From: Brassica napus
Taxonomy: Eukaryota > Streptophyta > Magnoliopsida > Brassicales > Brassicaceae
DNA length: 64,000 nt
Assembly: GCF_020379485.1 (NCBI RefSeq)
Contig: NC_063448.1
Span: forward strand, 12,423,726-12,487,725
Direction: 5' to 3'
Shown piece after piece: positions 47,339-58,281 of the stretch. The notes under the pieces are model-generated. The model was given only the letters and a program-made list of their open reading frames with translations, did not search any database and had not been told where the DNA came from. Positions within the stretch are counted from its first letter, which is position 1; each line of letters begins with the position of its first letter. The position numbers and the translations under genes are program-made.

Positions 47339-47586
47339 CTCCCTCTGTTCCAAAATAGTTTATGTTTTAGATGAAGACACAAAAATTAAGATATACACAT
47401 TTTTCTAAAAAGTAATACTAAAAATATAAAATAAATCTAATCCAGCCAATCATAAAAATTATTATAAAACATCATTGGTCACACAGTTTTCAATGAATTT
47501 TAAACTAATTAAAAAATATCAAACATCATGTATTTTAAAACATCAATAACTCTTTAAAACATCATCTATTATGAAACGGAGGAAAT
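47339..47586. mobile_element. Stowaway-like (Tc1/mariner) MITE
   Basis: The left end CTCCCTCTGTTCCAAAATAG pairs with the inverted right end TTTCCTCCGTTTCATAATAG, the typical Stowaway terminus. It is about 248 bp and AT-rich, with repeated aaacatca blocks. The expected TA duplication is not clean. Confidence 0.8.
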
Positions 47587-47725
47587 ATTAAAAACTGTTC
47601 GTATCCGTATGTATATAATAAAGCAACGCGGGTTATTTTTAGAATATTATATTTTCTTACCAAATACTATATATTTTATTTTAATATAAAATTATTCATT
47701 TTAACAATAACTTTTTTTAAGATAT

Positions 47726-49336
47726 ATATATATATATATATATATATTAAATCATCCCAAAGAGGACTAACCGGAACAAACCTCCGGTTAAGCTAATGGA
47801 GAAACAGTAAAACACGACAATAGACTAGGCTTATCACTAAGTACATGGAAAGCTAAACTGAAAAACAAACAGCGGGAGGGAAAGAATCCAGGTTCAAGAG
47901 ACCGGAACCGGTCATCTATCATTACCAGAGATACGCGGCCAACAACGTCAACTAAACCATAAGGTTAAGCCAACCACTGCTTCTCCAATTTCCTTTCAAA
48001 GGAGCGCCAACACACAGAATCGAGTTTTACCGGACCGTTCATTCTTCAACCACCGGACCATAAACTTAGGAAATCAAAACAAACCACACCGTCAGGGTTA
48101 CCGCCTTCCCTAACTAGTTAGTCTCTTCTCCTAAGCTCCAACCCGAGAGTGCATAACCCACCAGGACCTCGTCCTCGCACCACGGAGAGTCATGAAGTTC
48201 CGCTCCAAGAACACTAACTAAAGGCTTATTCCTAGGAGTTGAAGCGCAAGGTCCGATATAAACGAAATGACATTAACATGAAAAACAGCTAAGAGATAAA
48301 CCTCAACCGAAAGCAAGAAGACGGGTCCGAGACGGTAGCTGCGCCGAATCCAGAGAAACGCCTTAAAGACATGAAAGCTAGAAGAAACCAAACATTGCCG
48401 ATGAGAGCAAATGCCACAATCGACACTGGGATATGTCAATTTCAACAAGCAAAGTCACCGAGAAGGACATAGAGCCAGAGACCACCCAGACTGCACGACC
48501 ACCTCATTACTTGCCGTTTCCGAGAACCGGAAAACGGCTAGCTTTACACCGTCACATTGTCGCATAGATGACCAAGATACGGCCACAATAAACACTCAGG
48601 AGCAGGCACCAAAGAAGCTTTCCGGTAACTTAAAAGGCGGAAAGGAAAACGACATCGGGTAGAAACACTGCAAATAAGAGAGAGATCTCCGGAACCATGA
48701 CGACATGGCCATAGACGACCAAGCCGGACCAACAGCCCATCGAAACTCCACACGCTGACCATAGAAGCTCCAGCACGCACCAGAAAGCTGCAAGGTGAAA
48801 CATGTCTCTGAGAAAAGTTTACTCCAGAGCTCTCATGATGCCGGACTGAAAGTATAGACCCACCAAGACGCCGAGGAGAGCCGCCAACTGAAACCCCGAC
48901 ACCGCGCCACAAATCCAGACCAAAACAGGCAGATCTATAAGACTGATGCCCAGATCTGGAGGAGGGGCCGCCGTAGCCTCCACACGCGCCACCGACTCGA
49001 GACAGTGAGTTCAAAAGGACGGAAAAGCTTGAACCCACTAGAAACCCTGAAAAGCCGACCCCTTTTTTCACCGACGCCACTCCAACCTCGTAGCCACACC
49101 GGAGAGCCGAGCAACCGCCTAGTTCAGCCGCGTATCTGTCGTCGGAGGAGCTCTTCCTCGAGGGTGACCCACATATCGGAGGGAGAGGAATGGCTAGACG
49201 AAGGGGCAAGATAAAAACAAGAGGAAAGGAAGGAGTAAGCCCTCCGGCGGCGGCGAAAGTGGCGGCCACACGCCGGAGGCGATTAGGTCAATTTAGAGAG
49301 AGGTCAGAGAGAAAAGAGTTAGAGAGAGAGTCCCAC
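47726..49336 (-). mobile_element. Probable non-autonomous retroelement with a TA-repeat tail
   Basis: A GC-rich block in AT-rich surroundings. On the minus strand it begins with a CT-rich leader (TCTCTCTCTAACTC) and ends TTTGGGATGATTTAA followed by (TA)n, like a 3' tail. It contains one long frame (48544-49269, 241 codons, MAATFAAAGGLTPSFPLVFI) rich in Ser, Gly, Arg and Leu without any domain I know. The same kind of sequence, with SPSRKSSSDDRYAAELGG, is to my memory repeated in Brassica genomes. No target duplication found. Confidence 0.4.
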
Positions 49337-50792
49337 CTTCTCATTTACTCTTCACAATAACGAAGTGGAGAAATATATATAAGTTGTCTATATAACTCAC
49401 GTACGGCATTTATCAACCTTGTTTGGATATGAATGACGTATCAGCAGTAAAAAAAGTATTTTTTTAATAATCCGAGTATCTGAACTGAAAACTCGACTAA
49501 TCCCCTAGAAATCGGCCTAATTATGGTAAACAAGTCCAATCATTCTACGTGAGAGTTTGATATTTACGTCGCCTAGCATGTGGTAAATTTTCAACCAGAG
49601 CATTTAACACCCGTGATTACGTGATTAGTTAAAAAAAAACTTAGTTGTCGATAAAATTTTAACCAAATTATCAGTTTTAGTATTTTCTCAAGTCAAACAT
49701 GTTATGATATTTCTCATTTTCTCCTCAAAACACTGGCATTATTAGATACATAAAAATTAAAACTACTAGTAACATGATAATTTTTTTTTTTGATAAGTTA
49801 GTAACATGATAATATTGTGGATACAATTTTAAATCTGGTTAAACCTAATCTCCACGCGCCGTGAAGTGGGTGTGAGATTCCTTTATCATCTTTGTACCCA
49901 ATTTCCACTTGACATTTTGTGTTGAAAATTAAAAGAACGATGCGTGTTCTATATTTCGTATATAGTTTGCAAATTCCAATAAACAAATCTTCCTTGTACT
50001 TTTTTATTTTTCTCTATTGACTATGTTCATCCTCTTTCAGGCTTCCAGATTATAAAACTTCTTCACAATGTTTCATTCTTTTATTTAATCCTATTGAAGC
50101 CAAAGAAAAACCTCAACGAAGCCCTAGTTTTCTTCTGTGATCTCATGCAAGGATAACCCACTTACTCACATATTTTTGTCGGCTTGTGGACCTAATATAT
50201 AGTACTATTTTATATTTATTTTAAATCATATTAATATTAATATTAATATTTATAAATAAAATATAATAAAGGGGGCTGTTTCTCCGCTAAATTCTCGCTG
50301 TATGTCTTTGTCTTTGCTTTTACTTTCCTCGTTCAGTGAGAGGACCAAAAATTGATTGCAGAGTCGCACATGAACCTCAAACTTCTCTCTCCTTTTTCCA
50401 GAGTACATCAGAATCGTTAAAACACGACGCCTTCTCATAGACAAGAAGCTGCTTATTCCTCTTGCCCTAATTAAGCTACCCAACTAGGGTTTTTGCCTCT
50501 TACCTTTTCCACACTTGAGAGAGAGAGAGAGAGAAAGAGATCATTTCACATAAGTTGCCACTTTTTTCTTTGCTTGTTCTTTATCTTAGTTCTGTTCTTG
50601 GTCTGTTTTAGTTTTGTCAGCTTGTGTAACTGATCACCCTTTCTCTAGTTATTGACTCCTCAAAATCATGAGTTTTTGACTTCTAGATCTGAGTTCTTTA
50701 AATTTTGTCTTCAATATATAAGGGAGAAGGATCAAGAATCAAGAAATAGATTGAGCTGGCGAATAAACAGTGGTGGGATAGGGAATTAGTAG
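49337..50792 (+). promoter_or_regulatory. AHL27 upstream region and 5' leader
   Basis: Host promoter DNA from the retroelement to the AHL27 start. The proximal part (about 50280-50792) contains a (GA)n tract at 50518-50540 and T-rich leader sequence. No TATA box can be assigned with confidence. No other gene is seen. Confidence 0.45.
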
Positions 50793-50803
50793 ATGCGGCG
50801 GCG
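50793..50803 (+). promoter_or_regulatory. Upstream ATG overlapping the AHL27 start
   Basis: atgcggcggcg places an ATG 11 bases before the AHL27 ATG, out of frame with it. Its frame stays open for 107 codons (50793-51116) across the AHL27 coding region. The context (gtagATGc) is weak, whereas the AHL27 ATG has G at -3 and +4 (gcgATGG), so leaky scanning would be expected. Confidence 0.6.
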
Positions 50804-51730
50804 ATGGAAGGCGGTTACGAGCAAGGCGGTGGAGCTTCTAGGTACTTCCATAACCTCTTCAGACCAGAGATTCACCACCAGCAGCTTCAACAACAAGGCG
50901 GGATCAATCTTTTTGACCAGCATCATCAACAGCAACAACATCAGCAGCAACAACAACAACCGTCGGATGATTCAAGAGAATCTGATCACTCAAACAAGGA
51001 TCATCATCAACCGGGTCTACCCGATTCAGACCCGGCTACATCAAGCTCAGCACCTGGGAAACGTCCACGTGGACGTCCACCGGGATCTAAGAACAAAGCT
51101 AAGCCACCGATCATAGTCACGCGCGATAGCCCCAATGCGCTTAGATCTCACGTCCTTGAAGTATCTCCTGGAGCTGACATAGTTGAGTGTGTGTCCACTT
51201 ACGCTAGGCGGAGAGGGAGAGGGGTCTCCGTTTTAGGAGGAAACGGCACCGTTTCTAACGTCACTCTTCGTCAGCCAGTCACTCCCGGAAATAGCGGTGG
51301 TGGAGCCGGAGGAGGAGGAGTTGTGACTTTACATGGAAGGTTTGAGATTCTTTCGCTAACGGGAACCGTTTTGCCACCACCCGCACCGCCAGGTGCTGGT
51401 GGTTTGTCAATATTTCTATCCGGTGGGCAAGGTCAGGTGGTTGGGGGAAGCGTTGTGGCTCCGCTTGTTGCATCAGCTCCGGTTATACTAATGGCTGCTT
51501 CCTTCTCAAATGCGGTTTTCGAGAGATTGCCTATTGAAGAGGAAGAAGAAGGAGGTGGTGGAGGAGAAGAAGGACCACCGCAGATGCAACAAGCTCCATC
51601 ACCATCTCCGCGGTCGGGGGTGACCGGCCAGGGACAGATAGGAGGTAATGTGGGTGGTTATGGGTTTTCCAGTGATCCTCATTTGCTAGGATGGGGAGCT
51701 GGTACGCCTTCAAGACCACCTTTTAATTAA
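50804..51730 (+). CDS. AHL27: AHL27 / ESCAROLA (ORE7), AT-hook nuclear-localised protein
   Basis: One exon, 308 residues, opening [20 protein letters not shown], the hallmark of the clade-A AHL proteins AHL27/29. A His/Gln-rich stretch spans residues 24-52. A single type I AT-hook ([14 protein letters not shown], core RGRP at about 89-92) binds the minor groove of AT-rich DNA. The PPC/DUF296 domain follows (about 103-240) with [13 protein letters not shown] and the diagnostic [10 protein letters not shown], which mediates trimer formation. The tail is acidic (EEEEE), Gly-rich, and ends [12 protein letters not shown]. In Arabidopsis it represses hypocotyl elongation and delays flowering and senescence redundantly with AHL29/SOB3. 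It is intact, and its position next to the ARID gene fits At1g20900. Confidence 0.96.
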   Translation: MEGGYEQGGGASRYFHNLFRPEIHHQQLQQQGGINLFDQHHQQQQHQQQQQQPSDDSRESDHSNKDHHQPGLPDSDPATSSSAPGKRPRGRPPGSKNKAKPPIIVTRDSPNALRSHVLEVSPGADIVECVSTYARRRGRGVSVLGGNGTVSNVTLRQPVTPGNSGGGAGGGGVVTLHGRFEILSLTGTVLPPPAPPGAGGLSIFLSGGQGQVVGGSVVAPLVASAPVILMAASFSNAVFERLPIEEEEEGGGGGEEGPPQMQQAPSPSPRSGVTGQGQIGGNVGGYGFSSDPHLLGWGAGTPSRPPFN

Positions 51731-52839
51731 TCTACATTATTGTCATCGGAAATTATGTGTGTGTTTTTTTTTTTTTGTGGAGCCGTCGTCTTTTAATTTG
51801 GGATCTTTGTATTTAGTTGATATGCATATTTGAGTTCTCATGTTTCTTAATTTCTTTCTTTCTCTTCTCATCTTTGATAGGATATTTTGACGTTAGAGGA
51901 ATGCATATTTGTCCCTCGTGTACTTGTTAGAAAAACCTTGCCATATATGTCTTTGTTTGATTCATTGCTAGGGCTTCGTGCTGTACTTTATACCTATTAA
52001 TTTGCTCAACTGGACATATATATAGGTAGATTTAATAACAAGTACGATTCTTGTAAGCTTTTTTTTAGGTTTACGCCATATTCTTGATGGCATATAGGTG
52101 CTGGTACATTGATCTCAGAAGGTACTTGATATGAATATTTTATACAATTCCCTATAATTATAGTGTAATTTATAGTTTTTGAAGTTTATATCAACGCATA
52201 GGCCGACACTATTTCCCCTAACTATTTGCAGTACAATGCACTTTCACTTCAACATTTTTTAAAAACTTCAATGTATTATATATTTAAGGATAAACAATAG
52301 CTTACATATTAGATGATAGATCAAAATGTTTCATCGCTCGACACTCGTTTCCTAAACGTTTACATATCTTCTAGCTTCTATATATTTATCTTCTAAATTC
52401 AGCACTTGACTGATGGAGCATCTTATAGTTCTCTTGTATAGTTTATGGTCTTAACTAGATGTCTAATTTGGTTATTTGAGCAAATGCCCAATCAATCTCT
52501 CAATTAGTCTTACCGTCTAAGAAAAAAAACTACACATATACTTGGAGTGCCCATGTTATAATGCTATCTGTTCGAACATTCGAGTTACTTACTTACTTGC
52601 ATGCATAAAATATATGCATTAATGCTCCAGTGAGACCAATCATTTCTAAGAGAGTTGTAAATCGATCCAACGCCATTGTAGACGCTAGGTTGACCATACG
52701 TAGCTCTGAACAAACTGTAGGTCATATATATTTATGCTGCTCATGTTACAATGATATCATAGTTTTGGGTGTGAGATTATAAACCCCATGTGTCTGAACC
52801 AACAATTCAAATATATTAATTATTATGGTTTTGTATCGG
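51731..52839. other. AHL27 3' UTR and intergenic DNA
   Basis: T-rich 3' sequence followed by AT-rich DNA without coding exons or TE ends. Confidence 0.5.
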
Positions 52840-52842
52840 TTT
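52840..52842. repeat. CACTA target-site duplication, left copy
   Basis: ttt directly before CACTACAAGAAAA; the partner is 55969-55971. Confidence 0.75.
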
Positions 52843-53568
52843 CACTACAAGAAAATAGCTCTATTGCAACGGAAAACTTGTAACGTCCATTTTTGTTGAT
52901 AATTTGCTATGATTATTGCAATATTTTTGCAATAATGAATATTTGTTACAGTTTTATTACAAATTTATTGCAAAATAACAACTATAACAGACTTTGCATG
53001 TTTTTGTTACTAAATTGCAACCTTTGGCAACATAAACAAACATCTTGTGAATTTTGCAAGAAACATGCAACACTTTTGAGTCATTGCTAATTTGCAAAGA
53101 ATTTTTTTTAAAATATGTGGCAAAAAATTGTGACAGTAATTACATTTTTATTATAAGTTTTTTTAGAAAAAAAATGAATGGTTTTCGCATATTAATTACA
53201 AGAAATATATAATATATATTTATATTGTATATTTAAACATGTATACTATATTTTAAAGTTTCAGATTCTTGAGATTTGTTAACAGTTTTGTGTTATGAAT
53301 TTTATTTTGTTTTGGTCTAATATGCTATGGTTTACCTATTCATATTAAAAAAAAAGGAAATTAGACAAAATAATCAATATTTACATATTCTGTCAACGAT
53401 AATTATAAAATAACTATGCTATAGTAATGTTGACAAAAAAAACTATGCTATATGACAAAAAAAGTTTATAAGCGTTATTTTTATCTGTTCTTTTTATTTT
53501 TCCTTCAACACATAAAGATAGGTCCAAGGTCTTTATCAAAAAAAAAAAAAAAATTGTATGACTCAACA

Positions 53569-53958
53569 ATGGATAAAGGTGTACGCATAAACAAATATGG
53601 GATCGTTGATGTTAATCGATCTAGACGATACGGAAAATATGATCAGTTTATTTTTGCTAGCCAAGCAGACCAGGTATGTTTTATACCATATCCTCGCCTA
53701 AGCCAAAAGAACAGTTACAATGAAGATGCAACCAAGAGGAAAAATTATATGCACTGAGGAATTGGATCCGAGTCATTACAATACGAGAGTGATAATACAA
53801 TTATTGTGGCTGATCCATTTATCACAGTCGATGGTTTAGCTGACAAACAAGAACAGTTTGTCAACCTGCATGATGTTCTTAATGAGGAACTAAACTCGGA
53901 ACAAGATGATGTAGTATCTAAAGATTCTCAATCAACAGAAGACAATTCATACTGCTGA
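53569..53958 (+). pseudogene. C-terminal end of CACTA transposase (TNP2, DUF4216 region)
   Basis: MDKGVRINKYGIVDVNRSRR then YGKYDQFIFASQADQVCFIP, the DUF4216-type FxxASQAxQVxYxP pattern near the C-terminus of plant TNP2-like transposases. After a frameshift near 53740 the acidic tail continues SDNTIIVADPFITVDGLADK and VLNEELNSEQDDVVS to a stop. The catalytic domain is missing entirely. Confidence 0.7.
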
Positions 53959-54470
53959 GACGTCAAGACATGAAGAAGTCAAGACGTCAAGACGTGAAAC
54001 TGCAATGAGGAGATGACAAATCCTCTTTTTATTCTTTAGTTTTCTTACCTTGACATCTTGATTATTACCAACTGTTCCTACTGCTTAAGAACTTAAAATC
54101 AGCTACTGCCTACTGCTTTAGTGATTAATTGAACATTATGTATGGCTCTTATTCAGCGTATATGGAACCCACACATAAATTATTCTAGTTTCATATTAAA
54201 AGTTCTATATTTTTGTTTTTCACTTGAAAATTTATTTAATGCTTCACGCGGAATGAGTTTGCAACTACTAGGATAATTTACTTTTTAGTGAAATGTTGTT
54301 CCCGCTTGACTTTAGTTTGCTTAAAGAATATTATGCTAAAAAGATATGGATATATCCAATATCAAGAGGTTTAGATTTTATTGTTTTCATATATATATAT
54401 ATAGCTACGGTGCTGTTAATAATTCAGTAAACTTCTGCAGGTATTTCTTTAAAAGCAACTCCTCTCCAGA

Positions 54471-55112
54471 TGGCAAATGAGGGTCATAATCAAAGAGCAG
54501 CCCAACCAATGAATGTCTTAGGTGTTTTTAATCCTTCCAAAGTGAATGGATCATTGTGGTAAAAAGAAACATATATATATTTTAAATATTAACGTCACGT
54601 TAAAATTTTAGTTACATTATATTTTTATTTTTGCTTATAGGTTCAAACGTGATACCCTAATCACTAATGATATAAGAACAATCATTCGATCTTATTTTCC
54701 TGGCCCGTATCGGAATTGGTCAAGTACACCGCAACATGTAAAAGATCGATGGTGGATTGGTGGTACACATTTAAGGTATATAATAAAACCGTGACTATAT
54801 ATTTTCTTGTTTTATGTTTGCTATGACTATTGAAATACTTATGCCATATAGTGTTAGTTTAATTTATAGCACTCTAACTTTTCTTTTATAATACATTCTC
54901 AGAGCAAGTTCTCTTGGAATCATTTGATTGAATCTGAGGTGAGAAAGATGTTTTGCAAATGTGTGGCAACAAAGCTGATAGATATGATTAGCCGAGTGAA
55001 AGAAAGAGGTAAGCAACCATATTGGATCCTTGATGATTTCTACAAAGATTTGGTTGCCTACTGGGAAACAGACAAAGCTAAGGAAAAAAATAAAAAAGCT
55101 TGTAAGAGTTGA
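54471..55112 (+). pseudogene. TnpA-like Transposase_24 (Ptta/En/Spm) protein, fragmentary
   Basis: Exon pieces: MANEGHNQRAAQPMNVLGVF, then FKRDTLITNDIRTIIRSYFP and GPYRNWSSTPQHVKDRWW, then FSWNHLIESEVRKMFCKCVA and KERGKQPYWILDDFYKDLVA to a TGA. The Trp-Ser-x-x-Pro and Val-x-x-Arg-Trp motif is typical of the second gene of CACTA elements, whose product binds the subterminal repeats. Introns with GT-AG borders appear at about 54560-54641 and 54778-54901. The protein ends early compared with the family. Confidence 0.65.
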
Positions 55113-55968
55113 ATGTATGATCGAAACGGGCTGGTACTTCATACACACCGAGCTGGCTGCTATCTTTTGTCCATGGGTGTCAAAAATTAAGTCTGAGTTG
55201 GCTGCTTTAGTTATTTTTCTAAGTTTTTGTTAGTTTTTTTAGATTTCAAATTATCATTGCTGTTTCTCTAATAATGTGTTGTTGAACTTTGTCATATTTT
55301 AGTTTATTTAATAAAGTTGGTTATTTGACTGTTGTGCTATTATAAAATATATTTACTGTAAAAACAAATAATCCATCTAGCTAATATTATAATAACAAAA
55401 TACTACAACACATTTAACAATCTATTAATTTTATTGAAATATTAATTGGTAACCACATAACAACCGTCCTCACTAAATATTTGCACCAAATATATTATTT
55501 AAAATAAATTTGCAAAGAAAAAATTAAAACAACATTAGCTACAATTTTATATAGAAAATTTTGTAACAATTTAAGTTGATCCATACGTCGTATTTATACC
55601 AAAATAGTTTATAGATGTCTTGTTGCATTAATACTATCAAATTGCAATGCAAAGTTATTGCAAATTTTCTATGTTTGTTGCTATATATTTAACGTATCAA
55701 TGATTTGCCACTATTAATGTTGCACAAATACGTCGTAAATTTACAACAAAATTGTTATAAAAAATTGTTGCAATAATATGACATTTATGACAATAACTCC
55801 ATTTGTTGCTAATTTTGCTACGTATATGCAACAAACATGAATTTGCAACATCCAAACAACAAGAAGTTAAAATTTGTCACATTTTTGTTGCAATTTGATA
55901 TTTGCAACAATATATTAGCGTAATGCAACAAAATATCACTCTTGCAATATGACAATTTTCTTGTAGTG

Positions 55969-55971
55969 TTT
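55969..55971. repeat. CACTA target-site duplication, right copy
   Basis: ttt directly after the right terminus. Confidence 0.75.
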
Positions 55972-56956
55972 ACCAAAATATATTTGTATGAATTTTTGAT
56001 CTTATATATGGATAAAGAAACACCAAAAAACAATGATGTTTGTTACAAGATCATGAAGAATGTTGGTATGAATTTTAGGCAAGGACCAAGGTAATGGTTA
56101 AAAGACAACCGTTACAGGCTTACAGCACAGTAGACACATGAACTGAATGGGTATTTCACGTCGGTTACATATAAATTAGTGAATGGCCTTAACATGGGAA
56201 GGTTAACCAGGAACATGAATTACTTGCAGTGTCAGTTAATTAAGAGTCTCTGCTGAAAGAGAACAAAAAGGGTTTTGATTACCAAGATATATATGAAAAA
56301 GAGGAATGTTTCAATTCCCTAGGGTCAAAAATTTATTGACTAGGAACAAAAGAGTAAGCTTAAGTGTTAATTTTTATGACATTAATATACTAAAACATAC
56401 TAGTATTAATACTAAATACTTTTAGATAAACAAATATACATTGCAAAGCAACTTAAAAGATTTGATCAATAACTGTAGAATATGATTGTTACGAATTGAC
56501 CATTTGTCCATTTCTAACGGTTGTAAGTTGCGAATAACTCTAGACGTTATAATACTTCAATTGTTGTGATAGATGGCTACCCAAAAGATTAAAGTTTAAG
56601 ATAATGAGTTTATTTACTGACGATATAGACAAGACTACTCCAACCAAAAACATAGACTTCTTATAACTAGTATAGTGAACTATATACATTCAGTCATTCA
56701 GCAAGGTTGTTTTGTCCAAAAAAATTATATGAATACTTACTTTTGTTATTTCATATGGCTTTTTGGGGGCTAGGAATATGCTAAAGGGAAAAAAACGTAG
56801 TAGCCATGTTTGTAAGTTGTAACTTTGTATATACTCCCATGTGGTGTCGTCATTTGCCTTACATGCAATCAAGCTACACCATGTTGAGAATAAACTGGGT
56901 TTTATTTTTCGGTTTATAATTTTATGATGGCAACTTTCTGCTTGATAAAAGACATT
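55972..56956. other. Intergenic, no gene seen
   Basis: AT-rich DNA; no supported coding exon. Confidence 0.5.
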
Positions 56957-57243
56957 GGGGTGATTGGTTGGCCGTAGGAAATGACTTTAGTTTTAATTTT
57001 CATCTAAAACCTTAAAAATCACCAATCATGCTTTATATTAATTAGTTTTTAAAGTTACAGCCAAAAACTTGAAGCTACAGCCAAAAAACAAAAAAATATG
57101 GTTGTAAAAATCTTATTTTCTAAAGCTTCATATTTTTAACTGTATGAAATTTTAAAACTACATCCCTTAAAGCTAAATCAAAAAATTCTACTGACTAAAT
57201 TTTAAAGTAAATTTTCTACAGTTGCAGCCCAACCAATCACCCC
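56957..57243. mobile_element. Foldback MITE, gggtgattggttgg family
   Basis: GGGGTGATTGGTTGGCCGTAG at the left pairs with the inverted GGGGTGATTGGTTGGGCTGCA at the right; the 287-bp interior is AT-rich and partly self-complementary. Flanks share att only, so the superfamily (hAT or Harbinger) is not settled. Confidence 0.8.
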
Positions 57244-58281
57244 ATTAACACATACAAACATATATAATATAATTCGTATTTATGTATTTATCAAGCTGAA
57301 TTTTCTGTAAATTGAACATTTGTTTAGACTAGACTAATGTTTCCTGTTACTTTAAAGTTTAGGTAAAGATTATAACATTAGCCTAGACTTTCACAATGTT
57401 GAACCTTAAATTTACTGTCAGTTGCCATGTTCTTTTGATAAACCTTGCCTCTAGTCTAGCGTCAGCGGCTCCAAATATTCACAATGACTGTTTCGTGTAA
57501 AACGACACGGAAAATGATATCGAGATAAAAATTGTCGCCGTAACAGTAAAAACAGTCGCCGCTGTGAGTAGCGATCAATTATCATCCGTAATCTAACGCT
57601 GCGTATCTTATAATTAACATCGGCTCAGTGGGTTCTTTGCAATCTTGCTTTTAAAGCAACGGAAATACAGAGCTAAAAAGAGACGCTGGCTAGACGCGTG
57701 TTTATCAAACGAACAGGGTAAGTAACAAATCTTCATATCATTTAATCTATGCCCCGAAAGGATAATCAGTGAACTTTTCGGATTCATTGAAAATGTAAAA
57801 AAAAAGTTTTTGGTACTGTTATTTTCCCTTAAACAGTATGCACCACAAAAAATTTCAAACTTTTCTCTTTTTGAAAACAATTCATCTCAGGACTACTTTG
57901 AATACCTAAAAACATTAGTACCTATAATAGATGGGATATATATATATATAAATATTCATATCTAAAAAAACCCCATAAATAAGAAAAGCTTAACATTCCA
58001 GTTTTGGACCAAACACATGTATCATTGTTGCTTGCATCCTAAAAGGCTAACAAAAACTAAGAACTGGAGCAGCTTCTCCAACTTATAACAAATTTCTACA
58101 AAAGAAATATCTTACGACAAAGATACAATATTTTATTGTCTGCTCTTAACTTTGAGTCTTCAAACTAAAAATTACAGTTAAAAACTGCTCCAGCCCCCCT
58201 AAGCCCATTTTGTTCCAATACCCAATGAATTCCTAAGAGAAACTAAGAACAAACAGCCATCTCAACAACTCTTAAGATCAG
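57244..58281. other. Intergenic and 3' UTR of the ARID gene
   Basis: The right part (about 57990-58281) should hold the ARID 3' UTR and terminator. The rest shows no coding potential beyond short chance frames. Confidence 0.45.

Larger units (their letters stand above)
52843..55968 (+). mobile_element. CACTA (En/Spm) element, internally deleted
   Basis: CACTACAAGAAAATAGC at the left and the inverted CACTACAAGAAAATTGTC at the right, 3-bp TSD TTT. Subterminal ttgcaacaa / ttgttgcaa units fill the first 280 and last 350 bases. It keeps the end of a TNP2-type transposase gene and a TnpA-type Transposase_24 gene, both on the plus strand. The termini match those of the element at 1-3682 but the subterminal repeats differ, so these are two subfamilies. 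Confidence 0.9.

Noticed and set aside
51279..51719. Minus frames inside AHL27
   Set aside because: Shadows of a clearly coding plus-strand exon.
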